This document shows, one piece after another, positions 1-11,400 of a stretch of 64,000 nucleotides of DNA (position 1 is its first letter; each line of letters begins with the position of its first letter). Made by a program: the position numbers and the translations under genes. This DNA comes from Babylonia areolata (lineage: Eukaryota; Mollusca; Gastropoda; Neogastropoda; Buccinidae): assembly GCF_041734735.1 (NCBI RefSeq), contig NC_134900.1, positions 29,454,870-29,518,869 on the forward strand, in the 5' to 3' direction. The notes under the pieces were generated by a model. The model was not told the DNA's origin. It saw only the letters and a list, made by a program, of their open reading frames with translations, and ran no database searches.

Positions 1-253
1 AAGGAAAAAAAAAGATGCTTTTCTGAAAGGAACTTGAACAGACTATCATTCAGGAGTGCTACAAATAGCATTCTTGAATGACCCATAATGTCTTATTTCA
101 TTAGGTTTTGCTCCTCATGAGTAATTAAAGCAGACACAGCAAGAGTTGCCACTGGTGTGTATTGGAAAAACCATAATCAAAAATTGAGGTAAGAAAATTC
201 CTGCTAAAATGAGCATGCATTTATTCATCATGTGGCACTTTTTAGCTTACTGA

Positions 254-360
254 GAACTTCACAGAAATTCCGTTATGGGGCGCTAAAGACACTTAAGGTT
301 CTCCTAGAACTTCACAGAAATTTCTGTTATGGGGCGCTAAAGGCACTTAAGGTTCTCCTA
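254..360. repeat. 53-bp tandem duplication
   Basis: Two almost identical copies of a 53-bp unit beginning GAACTTCACAGAAATT at 254 and 307, with GTTATGGGGCGCTAAAG inside. Confidence 0.9.
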
Positions 361-576
361 CATGACTTTGATAATTGGTTTTATGTTTTGATTTTTTGTT
401 TACTGCACAGAGCATTTAATTTTTTAATCTGGATTATCAGATGGCAATTTCTTATAACTTAAGATTTCCAAGAGCTGTGAAATATTGACCATGTACACAT
501 TTTGTTTAATCTTTTCATTGTTGTTAGTTACACTACATAAATTTTATACAAGTCACACAGACACATGCTGGCTCTG

Positions 577-578
<2 letters not shown>

Positions 579-624
<46 letters not shown>
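579..624. repeat. (CT)n microsatellite
   Basis: About 22 CT units in an otherwise featureless stretch. Confidence 0.96.
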
Positions 625-627
<3 letters not shown>

Positions 628-1017
628 GAGTTTCTGAAAGTGAATCACTCCATTTCTGAGGCTTAAATTGACAATGGTTTTATGTGCTGCAGATATCAGT
701 TCTTAGTGCTTTTCCTTGTATGTCTTGTACGTTTTATAAGAAAAAGAGTATGAAATTATATTTATTCAATTTTCAACTATGATTATACTAAATTTATAGT
801 ATAAAAGAAATGATGAAAAAAACAAACAAATGAAAAAACAGTAAAAGTGGTTTGAATAAGTTCTTTCTGAGCCTCACATCTCAGTGTAATAGATCTATTG
901 TATAGAATGTATATTTTATTACATTATGAGAAGTTTTTGAGACTTGAATGTGCTCTTATCTCTGTGTCTTTGTCAATTTTAAGTTCATGGTATAATTCAT
1001 ATGGTAACTGCCTTGGT

Positions 1018-1019
<2 letters not shown>

Positions 1020-1070
<51 letters not shown>
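1020..1070. repeat. (AT)n microsatellite
   Basis: About 25 AT units with no interruption. Confidence 0.97.
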
Positions 1071-1076
<6 letters not shown>

Positions 1077-1611
1077 CATCACCTTGTCTTTCAAAGACAG
1101 CTGTCAAAAAGTAGAAATTTATTGACTTTGTCACATTTGGCATTTGGCAATATAATCTATTTTTTGCTTCAGAAAGAAATTTTTAGTTTTTAATGTGCAG
1201 ATTGTTTTTTTTTTGTTTTTTGTTTTTTTGTGCAGCTAACAAACATGGTAATTTTCTGTTGATTTTGTTTTACTTAAGTGTCAAGTTTGGGGTATGACAG
1301 TGAAAGGGAAAAGCATATTATATATATTTAGTTTTTTAGTGTTAGCTTGAACTTGAAGCATAAATCTTTTTAGCATTGAATTAAGAAAAGAAACTGAATA
1401 TTTAACTAGATACTTTTATATTTAAAAACAATTTTTTAGCAACAGTCTCTCTTCCTTGTCATTATCCACCATGGTGACATATTAGCCTCACATACTGCAT
1501 AGTAACCCTTATCATTTAGGTGCCGATGGATTTATGATGATTGACAGAACTATTGGATGGTTAATGAAAGCTGCCAAAAAAGAATATATGTAAACTATAT
1601 ATTATAATTTA

Positions 1612-3859
1612 AAGATTAACAAATAGTAAAGAGTGGTAACTCTCTCCATTCACAAGGTACACAACTTCAACTAGTTCAAGTCAGGGAGGAGGAATTTTGT
1701 TTAATGTCCTGTCACACATATTGGTGATTGAAGACATTTTGTTAAAGTATTTATGAATTCATACATTTGAGTATTAACTATTATCGGTTAGAAGGGGTGG
1801 GAGATGTGAATGAATGGAGGGTTGGGGGAAACTGGGCAAATGAGGGTGAAATGAGGGTGAAATCTGGAGAAAAAAAAATCTAAACACAATTACAGGAAAT
1901 TACTTAAAGAACTTTGTAAAAGAGAATTCGTTAAACTGACAAGCGAAACAGCTGATAATGAATGCAAAAAGTCAAAAACATCAGTGTTCTCACTCACTTG
2001 TGAAGACACACTTTCGTGTACATAAGGCTTCATCAAGCCACAGTTAAAAATTATATGCTTAATTGTCAGGTTATTAAAGCATATGCACTTGACATTAGAA
2101 CAATATTTGGTCTGTAATGAATTTGATAACAGTCTGAGAGCTAAACTCAGAATTGGTGTGCGAATCAGAACAAAGTCTGAGAGAGTAAACTGACAAGGTT
2201 TTAGACTTGAATTCAAGCACCTATAAAAGTCTCTTTCTAGTATATTGCTTAATTTTCCTTGTATGACAATGGGCAATATACTTTTATACTATCTGTATGA
2301 TTCTTTGCTCCCCTTTTTGCTGTCCTGTCTGCTTGGTCGTTATGAAGGAATCCAGTATGGGATGGTATCCAACAAAAATCAGCATTTGCACCCTTCACAG
2401 ATAGGGAGTGCAATAAATACCTAATTTCAAACAATAAATCTTCTCTTTGATTATTCTAAAAAAAAGAGCAAACTTTTTAAAACAGATTGAGAATCAACAC
2501 AAAATAGGATATTACTTACCATCATTGGTATATCAACAAGGTGATTTTTAAGCCATTAGGATGGCCACCAATTCAGCTGTAAAAATTGAATATCCCTTAC
2601 CTAAATAATATGATTTTTCTGTTTTTAGGCCAGGAATGACAAAAGCAGATCCTGCACTGCTATCATCCAGAACCGAGTCATAAGTGTAACCTTTTAAATG
2701 ATGATCAAAATTTTCTTCTAATTCAATTCTGACAGATGCTGCTTTTATATGTGGAGATTCTTCTTTTGTTATGTCAGAAGCACGTATGTTGACGTTTGCT
2801 TTTGTTAACTCCCAGGGAGGGACAGGTGGCACCAGAACACGAGGTGCCTTATCTTGTAAATCAATGTCTGAAGAATTTAAAATATCTGACACATATGTGC
2901 GAATGGTTTGTAGATTTGAATTATTTTGTGCATTTTGGGGAAAATCAATATTAGACCTAATATTTAATTCCTCAAAATCCTCCACTGCTGTACATCTCAC
3001 AATGTATTTAGTAGAACTTTATTTTCTGATTTCATCTAGTGGTAGAATACCTGCAAGCCTATAGGCTTCGGAGGTCTTAGTACCCCTAAAGCCAGTTTCA
3101 CAGCTTTACTGTCAATTATTTGCAGCTTCTTTGGAAACGTCGGTGGAGCAGAAAAGATTTCTTGACCGTAGGTCAGTCTTGATCATACGAGAGATGTTGC
3201 TAAATGTAAAAGAATTTTGGAGTCTTGTCGGTTGTCCCCAAGGAGAGTGACTTACAATTTTTAAGAAATTTAAACTTTTAACTGCTTTAGTCACTTTTGA
3301 ATCAATGTGTTTCTTCCAGTTTATTTTTGAAGTACATAGGATCCCAAGAAATTTTATTTCCGACTTGAAAAATATTTCACGTCCTTCCCCCCAAAAATCG
3401 TGGTAGTTTGCTGGGATTATAACCATTTTTAAAGGGGATCAACTGTTTTTTCTACAGAAAACTCAAAACCATTAGAGTGCGTATAGCTACTCAGTCTATG
3501 GAGTTCACCCTGAAAATGTTTCTGTATGTAATTGATGTAATGTAGACTTCAAGTCAGTGCTGCTTATGCTACCGATTCAGCTAGCACACAGGTAAACAAA
3601 AGGTACAATGGAACAAAAAACCCAGACCCTTCCTCAAAAAAGGAAGCGCCGGGCCTGTCCCCACACCGACCATCTGACATGTGAACACAGCAGCAAAGAC
3701 AGAAGAAATGTGCAAACACAAATTAGCTTTTATTCAAGACTGGCATAGCCTCTTTAATCCTGAACAAGCCACACAGAACACATGGACAATACAGAACAAA
3801 CACATGTTGCCTCGGTGGTTTTTGAACTGGAAATTAACAAATAATGAGGCCAGGAGATA

Positions 3860-3862
<3 letters not shown>
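1612..3862. repeat. Unclassified repeat R1, copy split by a LINE
   Basis: Segments 1612-1684 and 3548-3862 together match the uninterrupted copy at 12280-12685. The break coincides with the LINE insertion. Landmarks shared with the other copy are a GTGGTAACTCTCTCC block, AAGGAAGCGCCGGGCCTGTC and a GAGGCCAGGAGAT block at the right end. It ends in an (AT)n run. I do not recognise the family; no coding capacity is seen. Confidence 0.7.
1685..3547 (-). mobile_element. 5'-truncated LINE, RT end plus RNase H
   Basis: The minus strand shows, in order, an RT thumb-like segment (FLGI then W-x-x-H near 3300-3345), a linker, an RNase H-like segment (SIFTAELVAI near 2550-2580, then WIPSHTG and ADRTAK near 2320-2380) and a C-terminal tail near 1890-2270. 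This order is known for I- and Jockey-related non-LTR elements. The frame shifts several times and lacks the RT catalytic half, so it is a dead 5'-truncated copy. Ten-base repeats TTCAAGTCAG at 1675-1684 and 3548-3557 look like its target-site duplication. Confidence 0.8.

Positions 3863-3926
<64 letters not shown>
3862..3926. repeat. (AT)n microsatellite at the end of repeat R1
   Basis: About 30 AT units follow the right end of repeat R1. The other R1 copy also ends in a short AT run (12675), so the AT tract may belong to the element. Confidence 0.95.
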
Positions 3927-3930
<4 letters not shown>

Positions 3931-5528
3931 AGACTAGAGATCAGAATATTTTATGTTGATTTTTACTATTTTAACAAAACAGTATTATTGACCTCTACCT
4001 ATGCGTGTGTGAGTGCATTAGTGTGGGTGTGCTTGTTCTGTTGTTTAATGGAATTTCCTTGTGTCTAATTAATAATCTGATGGGATATTACTTGAAATGT
4101 GCTGAATGGATTAATATCAATTTGATTTGTAAGCTGGAATGCCAGTGTGATCATGAGTGTATCCTGTATTTTAAAATTTGGTTTAGTCACTCAGACAGAG
4201 TCAGTAAACAGGTTGTACCTCATGACTGTTGACATGAGTGAGACATTCTGTAAGAGATGCCCTGGTTACTATAGGACAGGTCTGCTTGATTATGTTTGTC
4301 ACTTTTAATCTTGTCTGTTGTGTCTCCAAGTCCAAGACAGCATCATGACTGATCTTATACTGTCACAATTGACGTAAATTTTCTTTTCATCACTACATGT
4401 TCATTCCAAGAACCAGAAATAAAATTGCTTTGGCACTTAGTAAGTTAGTTTGAGTGAAATTGAAAATAAATCTTGCCAAGTTTTATGGTTTTAATAATAA
4501 TCACTGATGTCTGACCAAAAGACCTCAGACTAAAAGTAGAGCCCTCTTCAGGTGTGTGCCCTTGGTTTTCAGGTTGTTGAAGATTGGATTTTAGTTTGTA
4601 TATATATAGATCTCTACTTTTATGAAATCAAATGATATGAATTGATTATGCAGCAATTTTATTTTCCTTGGAAAAAAAAGAAGTAAATTACATGACAGTC
4701 ATTGCTAATAGTAATCTTCATGTTTCCTATCAGTATCAGTCTAACACTGTCAGAAATTTAGTTTGATTCAAACATGATATAATCTACAATAGGTTTGAAT
4801 AGCACTTATTTAGTCAAGACTTTGTCAAGATCAGCAGATCAGAGTACTTGCACTGCAACATGGATGCAAATTACAACATAGTTCAGACTCAGAGTCTATC
4901 CACCAAAATGGAGTATGGCTGCCAAGTAAGAAAAAACAAAACAAAAATAAACAAACAAAACAACAATAACAACAACAACAAGAGTCAGATATTGTATATG
5001 ATCCATCAGATGTGGATAAGTTAAAGCTCAATCTGTCAGATGCATCACATCATGTCTGCGTTTGGATTGTGGGTCTAGGTTGAAAGGTTGGTCTTAAATT
5101 TGAAGACAGGAGATGAGAAGGAAATCTACACTTCGTACTTGTACATTAGTGAAAACTAGATAACTATCACTGTTTGAACAGATGCGTGTCTGGGGTGGTT
5201 GTGTTGACCAGTGAATTTGTGAATGTCTCCAGGAGTACAGAACCAGGACATGTGATCAGGACTTCCTTTGATAATTACTGTTTGTGTAGCTAAGAGAGAG
5301 AAGCCAGTGATAAACATGGAAATGGACAAACTGTGAGCAGATATGGATGCTGTAGCTCATTGGTTGATGTTGTCCAGTAGTGGTTATGGGATAAGGTGAC
5401 TCTCCCCCAACAGAAAGGAGAGTGCACACCAACTGTGAGGAGGTTTGGTTCAGTACACTGTGAAAGCAAGGACTGCATGTTGTCCAGGAGAGATCACACA
5501 GTAACACACTAACAGAAGAAAAAGAAAC
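3927..5528. other. No recognised gene upstream of Arl8 exon 1
   Basis: The stretch is AT-rich. A short possible SINE-1 remnant lies near 4895-4925 (AAAATGGAGTATGGCTGCC). If exon 1 at 5529 is a true first exon, the promoter should be just upstream of it, but no TATA box, CpG-rich core or other element is clear. Confidence 0.5.
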
Positions 5529-5741
5529 ATGAATAAGCTGACTGTGTATTCTTCAGTGGCTTTAGACATTGGAAGGCACATGCTGAGGAGGATTCCGTTT
5601 CAAAGACAAGTCACCAGGAAAGTGAACGTGGTCTATGAATGGTTGAGAGATCAGTTTTGGAAATCAGTCTCAAAGGCTGTGTCAGTAAGTTTAGTTGGCA
5701 TCCATTATTCAGGGAAATCCACTTTTCTCAACTTGATCACA
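5529..5741 (+). CDS. ARL8: Arl8 exon 1, divergent N-terminus and P-loop
   Basis: This exon codes for 71 residues and ends at a perfect gtaagt donor in phase 0. Its 3' part aligns with Arl8: a W-L-R-x-x-F-W helix segment, then LVG and a P-loop with Lys63. The segment between FWK and LVG is nine residues here and six in usual Arl8 proteins, and lacks the family EEMELT stretch. The roughly 35 residues before the helix have no counterpart that I recognise. Whether this is the main or an alternative first exon cannot be settled from sequence alone. Confidence 0.75.
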
Positions 5742-5764
5742 GTAAGTGAACATTATTTGTCTCC

Positions 5765-5800
<36 letters not shown>

Positions 5801-8325
5801 ATGATAAAACTAAAGCTTATTTTCGTTGAAGAAAAAAAGGCAAGAAAGCAGGATTATTCATTGTGTGCAAGGGCATTTGCATACACTGTATCATGTTTGT
5901 CTGATGATTTTGTCTTCCTGATGTTCCTTTCCAGCTGAGGAAAACTGGTGAAGTTCTACACTGGTGTTCTTATTCATTTGAAGCACACTTGTTGCTGGCA
6001 TACTTCTTACATATTTCTTCTGCATATTGTTGATTTAGCTTATAAATTATATATTATTGTGATAGCTGCCCATCAAAGAACTTTACAGTAATTAGTTTTT
6101 GTATGTATACACATATTTTTGTATACTATACTTGTGTATGTGTGAAACAGGATAGTTAAAATACTAAAAGTATATATTTTTTAATGACTCACATTCAGTT
6201 TGAATCAAAGTTGATCGTTTGCATGTGTGTATACATACATGTGTGAAACAGAAAGGCACAATTTTGTCTTGTAACTTTGGAGCTGCATTGGATTAGAAAG
6301 GTATTAATTTACTTTACACTCATGATCTTGATGAAAACTGAAGTCTACCAGTGTCTTTTTTTTTTAAATTAGAGTTCTTCTTGTTGTTTTATGTATCATA
6401 TTGTTTTCGTGGCCTATTATCTGAAGCAAGCTATAAACTGCTAGCTCACAAATTTTTTTATGACATTAGTTATGTCTAACCCTGACTTGCAAGTGATAGT
6501 TTTAGTGTTATTTTTTGTTAATTTTGATCTTTTGATATGATATGATAAACTGTGTGTGACAAACTGTAGTATAGTAAATTATAAAGCAAAAAGATTTATC
6601 TGGAAGTGAAAGATTTATGATTCTGTGGTTTTGCGAGTGTTCTCCAAAGTTAAAATCAGGATTACATTTTATTCCTGTTTCTTGATTTGTTTGTAGTTTT
6701 GTTGTTGTTTCCTATTGAGTAATCAGGGTTTCTGTTAGATTTTTACCTGTGCATTCTTCATTAATTTTCATTATGTATTCATTTGATTTTGCAAAATGAG
6801 GCAGTGATCTTTGTCATCTTGACAGGTCAATATCAGTTATTCTTCCACTTATTTGATTAGTTATTGTTGTATTTATAATTTTAAATGTTTCCTTAGTTCT
6901 GTTCATAAAATTATTGTTTTTAATGTTTGATAAGTTCTATGGAGGCAAAGTGTGTGTGTTGTGTGTGCCTGACAAACATATAATTTATTAACTTCATTAA
7001 GTATGAGAATTTATAAGATTATTCGAATACTTGTGTCTAGACTGAAAATAAGAATCACTTGAAAGTTGAATAATTTATTGTTCTTGCATAATTTCATCTT
7101 TGTTCTTTTTTGAAATCTTTGTTTCTGATTGAAAAAACAACAAAAAACAGTATATTCTTTAATTTTTCGTATAATAATTTTCTGTGTCTTGTGAGTTTTC
7201 ATTGTTGGCCAATGTTGCACTATGATGGAAATGTGGAAAATAAAGATGGCTATGTTCAGTTGTTTTTTTTGTTTTTTTTTTTTTTTTTTTTTTCAGTCTG
7301 GCCAGTTCAATGAAGACATGATTCCAACAGTCGGCTTCAACATGCGTAAAATCACTAAAGGCAACGTCACCATCAAGGTATGACCTACAAAGCTACATGT
7401 TATAGTCGTTTTGTATGATCAGTGAATTGAAAGCTACTTTACTTGGTATTTGAAAAAAAAAAAAAAAAGTATGTCTGTTGCACATTTGGCATCATGCTGC
7501 TGATTGATAAATACAGAATAAATGGTCTTGTATTTGAATTTATTTATTAGATTTCATTTTGACATTTTCAGTCTACTCCTTTTTTTCCATTTTGGATCAT
7601 AAAAAGTAGTGTTGGAGAACTCTCAAGATTCAGAAGAAAGAATCCACTTTATGATTTATCACTGTGTCAGTGTAACGCATTATAACAGGGGATGAAGTAA
7701 GATTGGGGGTTGGTTTATTTGGAAATTATCAGACTTCCAAGCTGAGGGATGGTTGTTGGTTGAATATCACTGCCAGTATTCAAAAAAAAAAAAAAAAAAA
7801 AAAAGAACAAAAAAAGAAAGAAAAGGTGGTCTATTCCAATTAACAAACGCAAACATAAGCAATGAGAATTTTTTATGGAAGGCCATGTGCATCTTTGTTG
7901 GCTCACAGTGCACGTTCAGTGACAACAATGAGAAATAAAAGGCCTTGTACAGACATCTTCATTGGCTCACAGTGCACGTTAAGTGTCTGGGTTAGCGCTG
8001 TTGGCAGCAATGCAACTTAATTACAGAAGTTTTGCAACAGCTGTTATGATTGATGAGATAACCGAGAATGTGCAGCAAATACATTCATGTGTGAGTCACT
8101 GCTGGCTCTGGTGGGTTTTTTTAACGAAAGGAGTCTTTTGTTCATTAACCTAGTGTCATTTTCTGTTGTTGGCTTTGGTGTTGTTCTGAGCAAACGCAAG
8201 CAGGTTAAAAGTGGCATTTTGTCATTGTCGTCTTCCTGTCCACTGTATGTGTGCATGAATGGATTTGTCAATGTAATAATAATATTGATAACAAAGGAGG
8301 CTTCTTGTGTTCATTGTGATATATG

Positions 8326-8404
<79 letters not shown>

Positions 8405-11400
8405 TATGCACATGAAATTTAAATATAAATTGAAAAAACAGAAGAAGCAATAGATGTTTCATATTCACATGTGTATGACTGGAGATGACAAGACAGACCT
8501 GCATAAAAGAATCAATTCTGTTAAAAAAAAAGAAAAAAAAAAAGTTTGAAGTAAGGAGGAGATTTAGTTTAATCAATGTTTGTAGTTTATTTGCAGGCAG
8601 TGCTGCTCTGATTCTCTGTAACTTTTGTTGTTGTTTATGAAAAGTCATGTAGGTTGATTCATTGCAAATTCAGTTATTTTGTTTTTGATGTTGTTCATCT
8701 CTTGATGTGATATGGATTTCTTTTCTTTAAAAATTAAAAAAAAAAAATCCATTCTTAATGCACACATAAGAAAATAAGAAGAGAATACTGGCAACAGCCA
8801 AATAGGAATGTCAACAGGGTATGAATTACACAGCAGAAGCAATATAAAACTTCAGTAAGTCTACAAGAAGAAGTAATGTCAGGACATGTCACAGATACCC
8901 AGTTGAATCAAACAGGGGTGCATCACTCCTGTGGATAAATGAGTACAAATAGTGTTGGAGAAAAGGTGAACATTTACAAAAGTTATGTGCCACTAGTGTT
9001 ATTTTAAAACATTTTAATTCTACTGTCATTATTTGTTTTTGTGTTTTTCCTTCCTCAGGGGATACCTCTGGTGACTACAAATGTAATCACTAATATCATG
9101 TTGATATTTATGGTAGCATTTTCTTGCTTATTTGTTTATTCATTATTATTTTTTTAATTTCTTCATTTGCTGTTGATGAATAAGTTATTTGATACAATAA
9201 TGATTGAATGATTGATTAATCAGCCATCACATTAAAAAACTGAAGTGCAAAGTGTGAGTACAGAATATAAGCTTTAAGCTTGTTGCTGCTCTTTGGCTTT
9301 TGTTTGCATTGTAATCGTGTGTGCTTTTGAACAACTAAAGGTTATTTAAACCAATAGGTTTTCAGTATTGTAACACTGATTTCGGTTGTGTTTGTGTTGC
9401 AGTTGTGGGACATTGGTGGTCAGCCAAGGTTCCGTAGCATGTGGGAGAGGTACTGTCGTGGGGTCAACGCCATTGTGTAAGTCACAGTTTTAAGATATTT
9501 GAAAAGTTTATTTTTATTAAAACTTTCTTTTTTTTTTTGTTTTTTTTTTTTTTTTGTTGTTGTTGCATCATTGCGTGTATGTGTAGTGTGTACCAGGAAA
9601 AGTAGATTACCTTTATGGTATTTGTTGGGCAACGTTATCATTGTGGAAGATGTGGTATTTTTGAGCTGACCAGCAGTTGAACTGATGCTGATGACACACT
9701 CACACACACACACACTTTCACTTGTACACTACACATGCAAGCACACACAATTGAGCACAGTCTCTCTCACACTCTCTCTCACTCTTTCTCACTCATTTTC
9801 TCTCTCACTCTTTCTGAAATTCTCTCTCACACTCTCCCTCTGTCCCACCACCCCCTCTCTGTCTCCGCCCCACCCTCTACCTCTTTCTCACTACAGCTGT
9901 GCTTACTCCACTACCCTTGTGAAATAAAAAATTGTTTCGTTTCGTTTCGTTTCGTTTCTCATTCAATTCATTCCCATTCCCCCACCTTTGCAAAACCATC
10001 ATTCCACAGTTTGCTCAACAAACAGAAGAACGCTGCTGCCATGTCCTGTTATTCACTCCTCTCCCTGTGGTCACGACAGGTACCTGGTGGACGCGGCAGA
10101 CCATGACATACTTGCAAGCACACGCACATTAGCACGCTCTCTCTCACACTCTCTTTCTCACTCACTCTTTCTGAAATTCTCTCTCACACTCTCCCTCCCT
10201 CCATCCCTCTCTTTCATTCATCTCCCCCCTCACCCCTCTTTCCAAGCCCGCCATTCCACAAAATCTGCTCAGATAAGAACGGATGCTGCCCCATCATGTC
10301 CCGTCCTTCACTGATCTCCCCCCCTGTGGTGACGACAGGTACATGGTGGACGCGGCAGACCACGACAAGCTGGAGGCATCACGCAACGAGCTGCACAACC
10401 TGCTGGACAAGCCCCAGCTGCAGGGCATACCCATCCTGGTGCTGGGCAACAAGCGAGACCTGGATGGGGCCCTGGACGAGAAGGACCTGATTGAGAGAAT
10501 GTGGGTCACTGCTGCTGATTCTCTACTGTAGGAGGGTTGTGTGGGGGGGTCACTGAGAGGATGTGGGTCACTGCTGTGGATTCACAAGGGAGGGGGGTGG
10601 GTGGGGTGGGGGAGGCTTGGGGCGGAGGTGAAGGGGAAAGAGGGGTTTTTGTTCAGTGATCCATCACACATGTAGTGGTAATTGTAGATATCATGGAGAG
10701 AATGTGGGTCATCGTGCCTTCACAGGGGAGGGAGAGGGTGGGGGGGAGGAGGGTAGGGGGTGTGTGGGGGGGGGAATGGGGGGGGGGGGTGGACGAAGGG
10801 GAAAGAGTTTTGTTCAATGTTCCATCACGCGTGTAGTGATAATTGTAGGTAGCATTGAGTGAATGCAGGTCATTGCTTCTTCACCAATGTTTATTTCAAT
10901 GGTTATTTTAAAGTCTGTGTACATGCTGATACTGATATTGGAATACTTTTGTTTTTGTGGGCCACCATGCCACGCGTTCACTTGTACAGAGCTATATATA
11001 GTATGAGAGGACTTTTTACATGAGTGACTGCTTTCAGAAAAAAAATGATGTCTAGAAGCAGTGACTCCTTTCAGTGCAAGTAATTATACTATCTGTACTC
11101 TCTGTACAATCTCAGTTGTTTTTAAACCTTGAGTTTGTACGCATGTGTGTGTTTGTGACTTCTTTTCGGATTGGTCATTTGTTCATGCATTCTTTGATGA
11201 ATTTTTTTTTTCTTTTCATAAAAATGTCACAAGTTAATTTCAAAAGCGTTTGTACATGTGTGTAGGAATCTGGCAGCTATCCAAGACAGAGAAATATGCT
11301 GCTACTCCATATCCTGCAAAGAGAAGGAGAACATTGGTAAGCTGTTTGGTGCTGGGCTCATGTTCTTTTAATTACACACACTACACCATAACCCACTGGT

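Noticed and set aside
1890-3426. Host protein gene on the minus strand
   Set aside because: The RT thumb-like and RNase H-like segments, shifting frame and target duplication show a dead LINE.
8222-8648. His/Thr-rich minus-strand frames
   Set aside because: They are translations of the (GT)n microsatellite.
10080-10110. Real alternative Arl8 exon
   Set aside because: Only the first 29 or so bases of exon 4 are copied and there is no donor after them; treated as a pseudo-exon within a duplication.
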